Below are positions 44,673-53,906 of a DNA stretch of 64,000 nt, piece by piece. The stretch is from Marinobacter shengliensis (lineage in GTDB: Bacteria > Pseudomonadota > Gammaproteobacteria > Pseudomonadales > Oleiphilaceae), in assembly GCF_003007715.1 (NCBI RefSeq), contig NZ_PXNO01000007.1:1-64000 (forward strand), in the 5' to 3' direction. The translations under genes and the position numbers were made by a program. The first letter of the stretch is position 1; each line of letters starts with the position of its first letter. The notes under the pieces were generated by a model that worked only from the letters and a program-made list of their open reading frames with translations, made no database searches and was not told where the DNA came from.

Positions 44673-46604
44673 TCACTTGATGGCGGTCAGGGCGGCGTTA
44701 CCGAGGCGGTCAATCCGACTGGCGATGGCGCTACGGATACCTTCCGGGTCCAGCCCGCATTCCTTGAGCAATTCCCCGTGCTTGCCATGGTCGACGAAGC
44801 GGTCAGGCAAGCCCAGCTGCAGCACCGGCAGCATCACTTCCCGTTTATTCAGGCATTCGGTCACTGCGCTACCGGCACCGCCGGCCACCACGTTTTCTTC
44901 CAGCGTTACCAGCAGGTCATGTTGTTCGGCCAGTTCCAGTACCAGGCTCTCATCCAGTGGTTTAACAAAACGCATATCCGCCACTGTCGCATTCAGGCTG
45001 TCGGCCGCTTCCAGGGCTGAGCCCAACAGGGTGCCAAAGTTAAGTATGGCCACCCGAGCGCCCTCGCGGACAACGCGACCCTTGCCGAGGGGCAGAGCCG
45101 ACAGCGCCTGCTGGATTTCGGCACCGGGGCCGGTGCCCCGGGGGTAGCGCACGGCAGCTGGGCCATGGTACTGAAGACCGGTGTGCAGGAGCTGGCGAGT
45201 TTCGTTTTCATCTGAGGGGGTCATCACCACCATTTTCGGGATGCAGCGGAGATAGCTGATGTCGAACGCGCCGGCATGGGTCGGGCCGTCTTCGCCCACC
45301 AGCCCCGCCCGGTCGATGGCAAACAGCACGTCCAGATCCTGGATGGCAACGTCGTGAATCAGTTGGTCATAGCCCCGTTGCAGAAATGTGGAATAGATTG
45401 CCACGACGGGTTTGGCGCCGTCACAGGCCAGTCCGGCGGCCAGGGTGACCGCGTGCTGCTCGGCGATGGCGACGTCAAAGTAGCGGTCCGGGTAGCGTTC
45501 GGAAAACGCCAGCAGGTCTGAGCCTTCACACATGGCGGGTGTAATGCCGACCACGCGCTCATCCTGCTCGGCGGCATCGCACAGCCATTGTCCGAAGACG
45601 TTGGCGTATTTTGGTTTGGCCTGCTTCGGTTTGACCGGCTCCGGTTTGCTCGGTGGCACGGGTTCAATCTTGTTGATGGCGTGATAGCCAATGGGGTCCG
45701 CCTCTGCGGGCGCAAAGCCTTTGCCTTTGGTGGTGACCACATGCAGGAACTGCGGGCCGTCCAGCTCCCGGATGTTCTCCAGGGTTTCAACCAGCAATGG
45801 CAGATCGTGGCCATCAATCGGGCCGATGTAGTTGAAACCCAGCTCCTCGAACAGCGTGCCCGGGGCAATCATGCCCTTGAAGTGTTCTTCGGTTTTCTTC
45901 GCCAGCGCCATCAGGTGCGGGGTGCTTTTCAGCACTTTCTTGCTGCTGTCCCGAACCTGGTTGTAGGTTCGGCTGGCCAGCAGCTTGGCAAAATAGTTGG
46001 ACAACCCGCCCACGTTGCGGGAGATCGACATGTCATTATCGTTCAGGATGACCAGCATGTCGGCATGCAGATGGCCGGCGTGGTTCAGGGCCTCGAAGGC
46101 CATCCCGGCGGTCATTGCGCCGTCGCCGATTACGGCAATGCTCTTGCGCCCGGTATTCTGCATGCGGGCAGCAATGGCCATGCCCAGTGCGGCGCTGATC
46201 GATGTGCTGGAGTGGCCAACGCCAAAGGTGTCGTATTCACTTTCCGCGCGTTTCGGGAACCCGGCCAGGCCATCCTTGCGGCGGATGCTGCCCATCTGTT
46301 GCCGGCGACCCGTCAGGATCTTGTGGGGGTAGGCCTGGTGGCCAACATCCCAGACCAGTCGATCTTCAGGCGTATTGAAGACATAGTGCAGGGCGACGGT
46401 CAGTTCCAGAACGCCCAGGCCGGCACCAAAGTGCCCGCCGGTCTGGCCGACAGACCAAAGCAGAAAAGCCCGGAGTTCTCTGGCCAGTTGGGGAAGATCT
46501 TCCTCGGGCAGGGTGCGCAGCTGGGCGGGCACGTCAATCCGGTCAAGAATGGGCGTGTTGGGCCGCTGCGACGGGATTTCCCTGAAAATGTATGTGTCCT
46601 GCAT
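44673..46604 (-). CDS. dxs: 1-deoxy-D-xylulose-5-phosphate synthase
   Basis: DXS condenses pyruvate and glyceraldehyde-3-phosphate, the first step of the MEP isoprenoid pathway, using thiamine diphosphate. The 643-residue protein has the cofactor motif [18 protein letters not shown] and the transketolase region [15 protein letters not shown], plus a transketolase C-terminal domain. It is the last gene of xseB-ispA-dxs on the minus strand, 136 nt after ispA. That gap holds a -10-like site and a palindrome. Confidence 0.97.
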   Translation of the reverse strand: MQDTYIFREIPSQRPNTPILDRIDVPAQLRTLPEEDLPQLARELRAFLLWSVGQTGGHFGAGLGVLELTVALHYVFNTPEDRLVWDVGHQAYPHKILTGRRQQMGSIRRKDGLAGFPKRAESEYDTFGVGHSSTSISAALGMAIAARMQNTGRKSIAVIGDGAMTAGMAFEALNHAGHLHADMLVILNDNDMSISRNVGGLSNYFAKLLASRTYNQVRDSSKKVLKSTPHLMALAKKTEEHFKGMIAPGTLFEELGFNYIGPIDGHDLPLLVETLENIRELDGPQFLHVVTTKGKGFAPAEADPIGYHAINKIEPVPPSKPEPVKPKQAKPKYANVFGQWLCDAAEQDERVVGITPAMCEGSDLLAFSERYPDRYFDVAIAEQHAVTLAAGLACDGAKPVVAIYSTFLQRGYDQLIHDVAIQDLDVLFAIDRAGLVGEDGPTHAGAFDISYLRCIPKMVVMTPSDENETRQLLHTGLQYHGPAAVRYPRGTGPGAEIQQALSALPLGKGRVVREGARVAILNFGTLLGSALEAADSLNATVADMRFVKPLDESLVLELAEQHDLLVTLEENVVAGGAGSAVTECLNKREVMLPVLQLGLPDRFVDHGKHGELLKECGLDPEGIRSAIASRIDRLGNAALTAIK

Positions 46605-46644
46605 CAGCTCGGGTCTTTATCGGAATATGGATTCTATGACTGGC

Positions 46645-46650
46645 ATTATA
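46645..46650 (-). promoter_or_regulatory. possible -10 element for dxs
   Basis: On the minus strand this reads TATAAT, about 40 nt before the dxs ATG. The -35 region is poor and overlaps a GGGAGGTGTG / CACACTTCCC palindrome (46659-46681), which could be an operator. The promoter call rests on the -10 alone. Confidence 0.4.
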
Positions 46651-46740
46651 AGGGAACAGGGAGGTGTGTTTCACACTTCCCGGGCCAGATGTTACAAAAC
46701 GGTGTCGTCAAACCGGCCGATTCTTGTTTGTCAGCGCGGT

Positions 46741-47637
46741 TCAGTGGCTTCTGGCCACCACATAATCGGCCATGGCCCTCAGCACCTCGGCTTCGTCGCC
46801 GAAACTGTCCAGGGCACTTTGGGCCTGATCCAGCAGCTTCTCCAGGTGTTCCCTGGCACCGGAAACACCCAGCAGGGCCGGATAAGTGGGTTTCTCCCTG
46901 GCGGCGTCCGAGCCCTGTCGCTTTCCGATGACTTCGGTATCGCCTTCAATATCCAGCAGGTCATCCTGCACCTGGAACGCCAGGCCCAGGGCGCTGGCAA
47001 AATCAGACAGGGCGGCCAGTTGTTGATCTGTGACCGAACCGGATGTCAGCGCGCCAAGGCGAACACTGGCTTCGATCAGGGCGCCGGTTTTATGGCGATG
47101 CATGGACTCAAGTTGTTCTATGGTCAATTGGCGGCCAACCGATTCCAGATCAATGGCCTGGCCACCAACCATGCCTTGATGTCCGCTGGCGGTCGCCAGT
47201 TCCCGAATCATTGCGATGCGTTGTTGGTCTGACAGCTCCGGGGCCTCCGCCAGAAGTGCAAAGGCCAGGGTTTGCAGCGCATCGCCGGCCAGTATGGCGC
47301 TGGCTTCGTCAAACGCGATGTGAACGGTTGGTCGGCCACGCCGGAGGTCGTCGTCATCCATGGCGGGCAGGTCGTCGTGCACCAGGGAATAGGCGTGCAC
47401 CAGTTCCAGCGCACAGGCGGGGGCCAGCGCCGCTAATGGATCGGCGCCGATGGCGCGGGCTGCGGCCAGGCACAGTGCCGGGCGAATGCGCTTGCCACCG
47501 CCCAGAACGCTGTAGCGCATGGCCTCATCCAGCCTGGGTGAGGCGGCGCCATCGCGAATGGAGCGTTCCAGTGCCTGGTCGATTTGCTGGCGGGATTGCT
47601 CCAGAAATTCCAGAGCCAGGGACAGGCGCTCACTCAT
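46741..47637 (-). CDS. ispA: farnesyl diphosphate synthase (polyprenyl synthetase)
   Basis: IspA builds geranyl and farnesyl diphosphate from C5 units. The 298-residue protein has the two aspartate-rich motifs: HDDLPAMDDDDLRRGRPT and QVQDDLLDIEGD. GGKRIRPAL comes before the first and the KQGSDAAREKPTYP loop follows the second. It overlaps xseB by one base and precedes dxs, a conserved order that links chain start and chain elongation. Confidence 0.96.
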   Translation of the reverse strand: MSERLSLALEFLEQSRQQIDQALERSIRDGAASPRLDEAMRYSVLGGGKRIRPALCLAAARAIGADPLAALAPACALELVHAYSLVHDDLPAMDDDDLRRGRPTVHIAFDEASAILAGDALQTLAFALLAEAPELSDQQRIAMIRELATASGHQGMVGGQAIDLESVGRQLTIEQLESMHRHKTGALIEASVRLGALTSGSVTDQQLAALSDFASALGLAFQVQDDLLDIEGDTEVIGKRQGSDAAREKPTYPALLGVSGAREHLEKLLDQAQSALDSFGDEAEVLRAMADYVVARSH

Positions 47638-47894
47638 CAGTTGGCATCATCCGCTGAAAAGGGACGGGTCTCCAGGGAGCCATCGCTGTTCTGAACCAGC
47701 TGTTCAACACGCTGTTCGGCGGTTTTCAGGGCGGTCTGGCATTCTCGGGTGAGCTTTACGCCCCGCTCGAAGGCTGCCAGTGACTGCTCCAGCGAAAGCT
47801 CTCCCTGCTCAAGATCGCGAACCAATCGCTCAAGTTCGTCCAGGGATTTTTCAAAGTCGGCAATGGATGTGCTGCTGTTATTCTCACCGGCCAT
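47637..47894 (-). CDS. xseB: exodeoxyribonuclease VII small subunit
   Basis: XseB is the small helical subunit of exonuclease VII. The 85-residue protein has the family motif [30 protein letters not shown]. It ends with a Q-rich helical part. It is the first gene of xseB-ispA-dxs and its stop overlaps the ispA start. Confidence 0.95.
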   Translation of the reverse strand: MAGENNSSTSIADFEKSLDELERLVRDLEQGELSLEQSLAAFERGVKLTRECQTALKTAEQRVEQLVQNSDGSLETRPFSADDAN

Positions 47895-47951
47895 GGGCGA
47901 CCTCCGGTCAGGTGTTTCGGAAATTGCGCGGATTATATCAGAGTCCCTGAG

Positions 47952-48725
47952 CTATCGCTGCCAGGCGAATTGGCGTTTTTCCAGAGTTGTGGCATTCGGT
48001 CCCCAGGATTGCTCGGTGACTGACACCTGGCCCTGTCGGGACACGGTAACAACCGTGGTTGCTCGGGTTCCGTAGTGGTCGCCGACGATGAATGATGAAG
48101 ACAGAAATCGCTCGGTTTCCATGCCAACGCCGGTATCCGGAAGGCTCTGGTCTGGCGCTGGCGTGGTGTCCTGTAAGAGTGACAGTAGCTGTTTGTGCAG
48201 CGGCGCCGGGTCTTTGCGCGCTTGTTCCACGCAGTGGCCAACGGCCTTGCGTAGCCTCAGCAGTTTTGGCCAGGGGGTCTGCAGCAGGTGGTTGCTCAGG
48301 CCATAAACGCCCCGGAATACCTGCCGGCCAGGGTGGGCGTCCCGATTGCTGTAATACCAGCCTCCAAGCCCGGTCAGCTTCACCAGGTTGAACCCTGCGT
48401 AGCGGCCCGGCTCTGCATCCAGTGAGGATTGCAGTTCACTGGTTGAGAGTCTTAGTGCGTGTAAGGGCAGTTCGCCACGGCTTTGGCGGCCAGCCTCGGG
48501 GCTTCCCTCCCGCACGTTGGTCACGGCTGTTACCGTGCCGTCGGTATTGACCGCCAACCAGGTGCCGCCGGATTCCAGGTCCTGTCCGGCCAGAATTTGC
48601 TGGCCGTTGTTGTCCTGCCACCAGTCCATGGCGGCGGTGGGGCGCCGGAAGAACTCGTCCCGGTTGGCTGCCACCACCAGGGGAAATTCCGGGCTTTGTC
48701 CGATGGCGAAAGCAATGAGGCACAT
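47952..48725 (-). CDS. NRDE (TANGO2-like) family protein
   Basis: This 257-residue protein belongs to the NRDE/TANGO2 family, whose name motif is visible in VVAANRDEFFRRP. The start at 48725 gives MCLIAFAIG, with Cys-2 in the place of an N-terminal nucleophile as in the family. The open frame to 48818 adds residues with no family similarity. The biochemical role is not firmly established; animal TANGO2 has been linked to lipid and heme handling. Divergent from the TauE/SafE gene. Confidence 0.88.
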   Translation of the reverse strand: MCLIAFAIGQSPEFPLVVAANRDEFFRRPTAAMDWWQDNNGQQILAGQDLESGGTWLAVNTDGTVTAVTNVREGSPEAGRQSRGELPLHALRLSTSELQSSLDAEPGRYAGFNLVKLTGLGGWYYSNRDAHPGRQVFRGVYGLSNHLLQTPWPKLLRLRKAVGHCVEQARKDPAPLHKQLLSLLQDTTPAPDQSLPDTGVGMETERFLSSSFIVGDHYGTRATTVVTVSRQGQVSVTEQSWGPNATTLEKRQFAWQR

Positions 48726-48824
48726 GGTCGATGGCAATCCTTTAATTGAATTGGGAGGCTGCAGCGGTTGGCAACAATGCGTATCATACCAGCCTGATTT
48801 ATTCCCGGGATTAAGCAAACAAAC

Positions 48825-49622
48825 ATGACCCTGATCGGTATATTCATTCTGTACCTGACACTAGGTGCACTGGCAGGCACCATGGCTGGCCTGTTCGGAA
48901 TCGGTGGTGGCCTGGTTATCGTTCCGGTGCTGATTTTCACTTTTGGCTTCCAGGGGTTCAGTTCCGAGATCGCCGCTCACCTCGCTATTGGTACTTCTCT
49001 GGCCACTATTGTCTTTACGTCTATCAGTTCCATACGCACCCACCATATCCATGGGGCTGTCCGGTGGGAACTGGTGCGGCCCATGACGGTCGGAATCATC
49101 GTCGGGGCATTGGCCGGCGCGTGGACGGCGTCGCTGCTGAGTGGCCCGATGCTGAAAACCATCATTGGCGCCTTTGCGATTCTGGTCGCGCTGAAAATGC
49201 TGCTGGAAGCAAACCCCAAGCCTGGTCGGGATGTGCCTGGAAACGCCGGGCTCGGGGTGGCCGGTGGGTTTGTGGGCTGGGCATCTGCCATCTTCGGAAT
49301 TGGTGGTGGCACAATCTCCGTGCCTTACCTCACCTGGTGTAACGTGCGCATGCAACAGGCTGTCGCCACGTCCGCGGCTTGCGGCTTGCCGATTGCCTTG
49401 GCCGGCGCTGCTGGCAACATCTGGACCGGCTGGCAGAACCCGCAGCTGCCTGATTTCAGTGTTGGGTTTATCTATTTGCCGGCGTTGGTCGGTATTGTTG
49501 CCACCAGTGTCTTTTTTGCCCGTTTCGGCGCAAAGCTGGCGCACAAGCTGGATGGCCGCCTGTTGAAGAAGATATTTGCCGTTGTGCTGATCCTCGTCGG
49601 CCTCCGATTCCTGCTGAGTTGA
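48825..49622 (+). CDS. TauE/SafE-family membrane permease
   Basis: This 265-residue polytopic protein (about eight hydrophobic segments) has the two glycine-rich repeats typical of the TauE/SafE (UPF0721) family: [19 protein letters not shown] and [20 protein letters not shown]. Members export sulfite or organosulfonates, but the substrate here cannot be inferred from the sequence. It is 10 nt upstream of lgt and may be co-transcribed. Confidence 0.88.
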   Translation: MTLIGIFILYLTLGALAGTMAGLFGIGGGLVIVPVLIFTFGFQGFSSEIAAHLAIGTSLATIVFTSISSIRTHHIHGAVRWELVRPMTVGIIVGALAGAWTASLLSGPMLKTIIGAFAILVALKMLLEANPKPGRDVPGNAGLGVAGGFVGWASAIFGIGGGTISVPYLTWCNVRMQQAVATSAACGLPIALAGAAGNIWTGWQNPQLPDFSVGFIYLPALVGIVATSVFFARFGAKLAHKLDGRLLKKIFAVVLILVGLRFLLS

Positions 49623-49632
49623 GAGCGTATTC

Positions 49633-50421
49633 ATGTTGCAACACCCGCAGATTGACCCGGTGGCTATTGCCATCGGCCCCCTGAAAATCCACTGGTATGG
49701 CCTGACCTACCTGGTTGGCTTCGCCGCCGGCTGGTGGCTTGGCCGCCTGCGTAGCCGCAAACCCTGGTCGCCCCTGAATGAAGAGCAAGTAGGTGACCTG
49801 CTGTTTTATATGGCCCTGGGTGTCATTCTCGGTGGCCGTTTCGGGTATGTGGTGTTTTATAACTTCGATGCCTTCCTGGCCGACCCGCTATGGTTGTTGC
49901 GGGTGTGGGAAGGGGGGATGTCGTTCCATGGCGGCCTGCTGGGCGTCATGCTGGCGATGTGGTGGTTCGGGCGTAAAACGTCGGCCGGGTTCTGGAGCAT
50001 CGCCGATTTTGTGGCGCCGCTGGTGCCGGTGGGCCTGGGCGCGGGCCGCATCGGCAATTTTATCAACGGGGAGCTTTGGGGCAAACCTACGGATGTGTCC
50101 TGGGGCATGGTGTTCCGCACCGCCCCCGACAGCCTGGCCAGGCACCCCTCCCAGATCTATCAGTTTGCCCTGGAAGGGGTGGTGTTGTTCGCCATCCTGT
50201 GGTGGTTCTCCTCCCGGCCCCGCCCGAAAATGGCCGTCTCTGGCCTGTTTCTGGCCTGCTATGGCAGTTTCCGATTCTTTACCGAATTCTTCCGCCAGCC
50301 TGACCCGCAACTGGGTTACCTGGCCTTCGACTGGCTGACCATGGGGCAGGTGCTGTCGTTGCCCATGGTCGTTGCTGGCGCTGCCCTGATTGTTATTGCT
50401 TACCGGAGAAACGCTGCATGA
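49633..50421 (+). CDS. lgt: prolipoprotein diacylglyceryl transferase
   Basis: Lgt adds diacylglycerol to the lipobox cysteine of prolipoproteins in the inner membrane. The 262-residue polytopic protein has [11 protein letters not shown] near the N-terminus, [11 protein letters not shown] with a family-conserved His, and the Lgt signature [17 protein letters not shown]. It ends overlapping thyA by 4 bp (ATGA), the usual lgt-thyA pair. Confidence 0.97.
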   Translation: MLQHPQIDPVAIAIGPLKIHWYGLTYLVGFAAGWWLGRLRSRKPWSPLNEEQVGDLLFYMALGVILGGRFGYVVFYNFDAFLADPLWLLRVWEGGMSFHGGLLGVMLAMWWFGRKTSAGFWSIADFVAPLVPVGLGAGRIGNFINGELWGKPTDVSWGMVFRTAPDSLARHPSQIYQFALEGVVLFAILWWFSSRPRPKMAVSGLFLACYGSFRFFTEFFRQPDPQLGYLAFDWLTMGQVLSLPMVVAGAALIVIAYRRNAA

Positions 50422-51257
50422 AAGCTTACCTCGACCTGATGCAAGACGTTGTTGACAACGGATTCGACAAGGGCGACCGCACCGGCGTTGGCACCCGCTC
50501 CGTGTTCGGCCGGCAAATGCGCTTCAATCTGCAGGATGGCTTCCCCCTGGTGACCACCAAGAAAGTCCACCTACGCAGCATCATTTACGAATTGTTGTGG
50601 TTCCTGAAAGGTTCCACTGACAACAACTGGCTGGCGGAACGAAAGGTCAGCATCTGGAACGAATGGGCACTCGATAACGGCGACCTGGGGCCAATTTATG
50701 GCAAGCAGTGGCGCAGCTGGCAGTGCCACGACGGCCGCGTGATCGACCAGATCAGCGAGGTTATCGAGCAAATCCGAACCAAGCCCAACTCCCGGCGCCT
50801 GATTGTCTCCGCCTGGAACCCGGCGGAACTTCCGGACGAGTCGGTCAGTCCGCAGGAGAACGTGCGGGAAGGGCGCATGGCGCTGGCGCCCTGCCACTGC
50901 CTGTTCCAGTTCTATGTGGCGGACGGCAAGCTGTCTTGCCAGCTGTACCAGCGCAGCGCGGATCTGTTTCTGGGGGTGCCCTTTAACATTGCGTCTTATG
51001 CTTTGTTGACCCACATGATTGCCCAGCAGTGTGATCTGGATGTTGGCGAGTTTGTGCACACGTTTGGGGACTGTCACCTCTACAGTAATCACCTGACCGA
51101 CGATATCGTGTTCGAGCAGCTAAAGCGCGAGCCCCGTGCCTTGCCCAGGCTGGTCATCAAGCGCAAGCCGGAATCCATCTTCGACTACGAGCTGGAAGAT
51201 TTCGAATTCGAAGGCTATGACCCTTACCCGGTGATTAAGGCTCCGATAGCGATCTGA
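50418..51257 (+). CDS. thyA: thymidylate synthase
   Basis: ThyA methylates dUMP to dTMP with methylenetetrahydrofolate, giving dihydrofolate that FolA (390 nt downstream) recycles. The 279-residue protein has the active-site cysteine in [14 protein letters not shown] and the folate/dUMP motif [17 protein letters not shown]. It is about 15 residues longer than E. coli ThyA because of an insert (around [11 protein letters not shown]) before the active site. A similar insert occurs in some relatives. Confidence 0.97.
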   Translation: MKAYLDLMQDVVDNGFDKGDRTGVGTRSVFGRQMRFNLQDGFPLVTTKKVHLRSIIYELLWFLKGSTDNNWLAERKVSIWNEWALDNGDLGPIYGKQWRSWQCHDGRVIDQISEVIEQIRTKPNSRRLIVSAWNPAELPDESVSPQENVREGRMALAPCHCLFQFYVADGKLSCQLYQRSADLFLGVPFNIASYALLTHMIAQQCDLDVGEFVHTFGDCHLYSNHLTDDIVFEQLKREPRALPRLVIKRKPESIFDYELEDFEFEGYDPYPVIKAPIAI

Positions 51258-51296
51258 TCCCGAGCCTGGGATCGCGGTCCGGTTGGCTGGGGGGAG

Positions 51297-51407
51297 GCAG
51301 GACAGCGGGTGGGGCTTTCCGAAAAACGCTGTGAATACGTCCGTGTACGCTTGGCTCCGCCATCCATGGCTCCGCACATTTTCGGAAAGCCCCACCCGCT
51401 GCCCTGC
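51297..51407. repeat. palindromic intergenic repeat, copy A
   Basis: Arms 51297-51325 and 51379-51407 are complementary over 29 bp with one mismatch; the inner 23 bp are perfect. The 53-nt loop carries, on the minus strand, a core of about 30 nt (51348-51378) with two direct GCGGAGCC repeats. The same core occurs in copy B at 51514-51546 on the plus strand. There is no coding capacity. It may act as a thyA terminator, or be a mobile REP/MITE-like element. Confidence 0.85.
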
Positions 51408-51481
51408 TTTCGAACAATGGTGATCGAAGATCCCGGATGCGCAGTAAGGTTTTAAATAGGCCGGCCTGCCTGAATGGTTAA

Positions 51482-51600
51482 GCCGCAAGGGGGCGGGGAT
51501 GCCTCTCCAAAAATGTGCGGAGCCAGGGATGGCGGAGCCCAAGCCGCGCAGGGATGCCTTGAGGCGTTTTTTGGAGAGGCATCCCCGTCCTCTTGCCGCC
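51482..51600. repeat. palindromic intergenic repeat, copy B (inverted relative to A)
   Basis: The inner arms 51494-51513 and 51568-51587 pair perfectly over 20 bp. Imperfect pairing extends to about 51482 and 51600. The loop starts with the same TGTGCGGAGCC core as copy A, and the sequence after the core (…GGCGTTTTTTGGAGAGG) is a diverged version of A. The stems differ in sequence from A, but each stays self-complementary. The 74 nt between the copies contain nothing recognisable. Confidence 0.85.
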
Positions 51601-51649
51601 CCCAAGGCTCAAGCCAAAGGCCCAGAACTCCAGGTTATGAGGAAAAAAT

Positions 51650-52165
51650 ATGAGAAAGGCACTGATTGTTGCGATGTCCCGGAACCGCGTCATTGGGCGG
51701 GACAACAAGCTCCCCTGGTATCTGCCTGGCGATCTGCGTTACTTCAAGCAAGCCACTATGGGTAAGCCGATCATCATGGGGCGGAAAACCTGGGATTCCA
51801 TTGGCAGGCCACTGCCGGGACGGATGAACGTGGTGATTTCCCGAAACCCGGCATGGGAAGCGCCGGCCGGCACGGTCGCGGCGGCATCATTGAATGACGC
51901 GTTAGTCAGAGCAGAAGCCCAGGCGGAACTGGAGGGCGGTGATGAGGTAATGATCATCGGCGGTGGCCAGATCTACGCCGAGGCGTTGCCCATGGTCGAC
52001 CGGATGTACATCACACAGGTGCACGCCGAGGTAGATGGCGACGCTTACTTTCCGGAAGTGAACTGGGATGACTGGGAAGAAATCGGACGCGAAGATTTCT
52101 CCGCGTCTGATCATAATCCTTACGACTACAGTTTCGTCGTCTACCAGCGTAGCCGGTCAGCCTGA
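51650..52165 (+). CDS. folA: dihydrofolate reductase
   Basis: DHFR regenerates tetrahydrofolate using NADPH and is the trimethoprim target. The 171-residue protein has the substrate loop IGRDNKLPWYLPGDLRYFK, the cofactor motif GRKTWDSIGRPLPGR and MIIGGGQIYAEAL. It has an AGGA site 6-7 nt before ATG 51650. The stop lies inside a perfect 11-bp inverted repeat (52150-52172) shared with the gap to the convergent helicase gene. Confidence 0.97.
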   Translation: MRKALIVAMSRNRVIGRDNKLPWYLPGDLRYFKQATMGKPIIMGRKTWDSIGRPLPGRMNVVISRNPAWEAPAGTVAAASLNDALVRAEAQAELEGGDEVMIIGGGQIYAEALPMVDRMYITQVHAEVDGDAYFPEVNWDDWEEIGREDFSASDHNPYDYSFVVYQRSRSA

Positions 52166-52172
52166 CCGGCTA
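52150..52172. other. inverted repeat spanning the folA stop
   Basis: TAGCCGGTCAG and CTGACCGGCTA form a perfect 11-bp inverted repeat around one central base. It lies between the converging folA and DEAD-box genes. No T tract follows, so termination by itself is doubtful. Confidence 0.5.
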
Positions 52173-52185
52173 GCGGTTCTGGCCT

Positions 52186-53709
52186 TCAGCGCGGGGCGCG
52201 CTTGGGGCCATTGGCAGAGGGCTTGCCGCCCTTGCCAGCAGGCTTGCCCTTGGGTGGGCCCTTGCGGAAGCCGGGCTTGCCATCTTTGCTGAATTTCTTG
52301 CCAGGAGCGCCTTTACGGAAGCCACCTTTGCCGGGAGGCGGGCCTTTGCGGTCGCGACGGGGCGCTGCGGACACTTCCGGCAGGGCTTCGGGCTGCTCCA
52401 GCGGCAGTGAATCCGGCTGGGAGGCTTCAAGCAAGCAGGCCAGGGCGCCAGCAACGGCCGCCATGTCCATGTCATTGCGCTCGGCAATGTCGTCCAGCAG
52501 GGCAATGGCCTTGGCAGATCGGGGATCGTTGGTGAAGCCCAGCAGTTGCTCTTCAAACTGCTCTACTCGCATTTTCTGCAGCGCAGCCGGTGACGGCAGC
52601 TGGTACGGTTCCATCGGAGAGTTGGTGGCCCGCTCCAGGGTGCGCAGCCAGCTGCGCTCGCGCGGTGTGACCAGCAAAATCGCCTTGCCGGTGCGGCCCG
52701 CACGGCCGGTGCGGCCAACCCGGTGGATGTACGCCTCGGTGTCGTAGGGCACGTCGTAGTTGATCACGTGGGTAATCCGGGGTACGTCCAGGCCACGGGC
52801 AGCAACGTCAGTGGCGATGATGATGTCTTTCTTGCCGCGCTTGAGGTCTTCTACGGTCTGTTCACGCTGGCGCTGGTTGAGGTCACCACTCAGGGGCGCA
52901 ACCGCATGGCCACGGGCTGACAGTTTTTCAGCCAGCAGGGTGGTTTCTGCCTTGGTGCGTACAAAGATAATGGAGGCGTCGAACGGCTCCACTTCCAGGA
53001 TGCGGGTCAGGGCATCCAGTTTGCGCTCGGCGTAGACCGGTAATACGAATTGCGAGATACGCTCAACCGTGCGGGTTTCGCTCTCGATTTTTACTTCTGT
53101 CGCATTCTTGAGATAGGTTTGCGCAACCTTCTTGATCTGCGGCGGCATGGTGGCCGAGAACAGGGCGCGCTGACAGGTGTCCGGTGTCTTCGCCAGAATC
53201 GCTTCTACGTCGTCGATAAAGCCCATGCGCAGCATTTCGTCTGCTTCATCCAGCACCAGTGCCTTCAGGCTGCCCAGCTTCAGGGTGCCTTTGCGCAGGT
53301 GGTCCAGCATCCGGCCTGGCGTACCCACGATGACCTGGGCGCCACGCTTCAGGCCGCGGATCTGTGGCGCAAAGTCCTGGCCGCCGTAAATCGGCAGAAC
53401 GTGGAAGTGTTTGAACTTGCTGGCGTAGGTGGTGAACGCCTCGGCCACCTGAATGGCCAGCTCCCGGGTAGGAGCAAGCACCAGAATCTGGGGCTCTGCA
53501 ACGCTGGCATCAATGCGGCTCAGCAGCGGAAGTGCAAACGCGGCCGTTTTGCCAGTACCGGTCTGGGCAACACCCAGTAGGTGGTTGCCGGCCAGCAAGG
53601 CTGGAATGGATTGCGCCTGGATGGGCGACGGGGTTTCATAGCCAACTGCGGAGACGGCTTCCAGTACTGCTGGATCCAGCCCCAGTTCGGCAAAAGACAA
53701 TTCTGACAT
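52186..53709 (-). CDS. DEAD-box RNA helicase with basic low-complexity tail
   Basis: This 507-residue ATP-dependent RNA helicase starts FAELGLDPAVLEAVSAVGYETPSPIQAQ (Q motif). It has motif I AQTGTGKT (about 48-55), APTRELA, TPGRM, LDEADEML, the SAT motif, and ATDVAARGLDVPR and HRVGRTGRAGR in domain 2. It most resembles the DeaD/CsdA cold-shock group, but there is no clear RNA-binding (DbpA) domain. Instead, after a helical stretch (about 380-440), residues 450-507 form a Lys/Gly/Pro-rich tail with GKGGFRKG-type repeats, likely to bind RNA. Partners are ribosome precursors or mRNA by inference. Confidence 0.93.
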   Translation of the reverse strand: MSELSFAELGLDPAVLEAVSAVGYETPSPIQAQSIPALLAGNHLLGVAQTGTGKTAAFALPLLSRIDASVAEPQILVLAPTRELAIQVAEAFTTYASKFKHFHVLPIYGGQDFAPQIRGLKRGAQVIVGTPGRMLDHLRKGTLKLGSLKALVLDEADEMLRMGFIDDVEAILAKTPDTCQRALFSATMPPQIKKVAQTYLKNATEVKIESETRTVERISQFVLPVYAERKLDALTRILEVEPFDASIIFVRTKAETTLLAEKLSARGHAVAPLSGDLNQRQREQTVEDLKRGKKDIIIATDVAARGLDVPRITHVINYDVPYDTEAYIHRVGRTGRAGRTGKAILLVTPRERSWLRTLERATNSPMEPYQLPSPAALQKMRVEQFEEQLLGFTNDPRSAKAIALLDDIAERNDMDMAAVAGALACLLEASQPDSLPLEQPEALPEVSAAPRRDRKGPPPGKGGFRKGAPGKKFSKDGKPGFRKGPPKGKPAGKGGKPSANGPKRAPR

Positions 53710-53767
53710 GAATGTACTCGGTATTCGGAGGGTATCGCATTACAAATGCAATGCATGATTTTGAAAC

Positions 53768-53773
53768 ATTATA
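53768..53773 (-). promoter_or_regulatory. possible -10 element for the DEAD-box gene
   Basis: On the minus strand this reads TATAAT, followed by a leader of about 55 nt before the helicase ATG. The -35 region is weak. The leader has a short TGCATTGCA-type palindrome. Confidence 0.4.
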
Positions 53774-53906
53774 GTCGGTTTGGGCAGTCTTTAACATGAC
53801 TATTGCCGGTAATAGGGTAGGTAGTTGCCGGGGAAGCCGCTTGCCAGCTTCGGTAAACTGCGGCAGTCTTGGTTGTTTGCAGGCTAATTAACAGGAATGG
53901 AAGAGT

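Noticed and set aside
45588..46931. A 447-codon plus-strand frame opposite dxs, and a 342-codon one opposite ilvD (59009-60037)
   Set aside because: Both are antisense to well-identified genes and show no recognisable domain or ribosome site.
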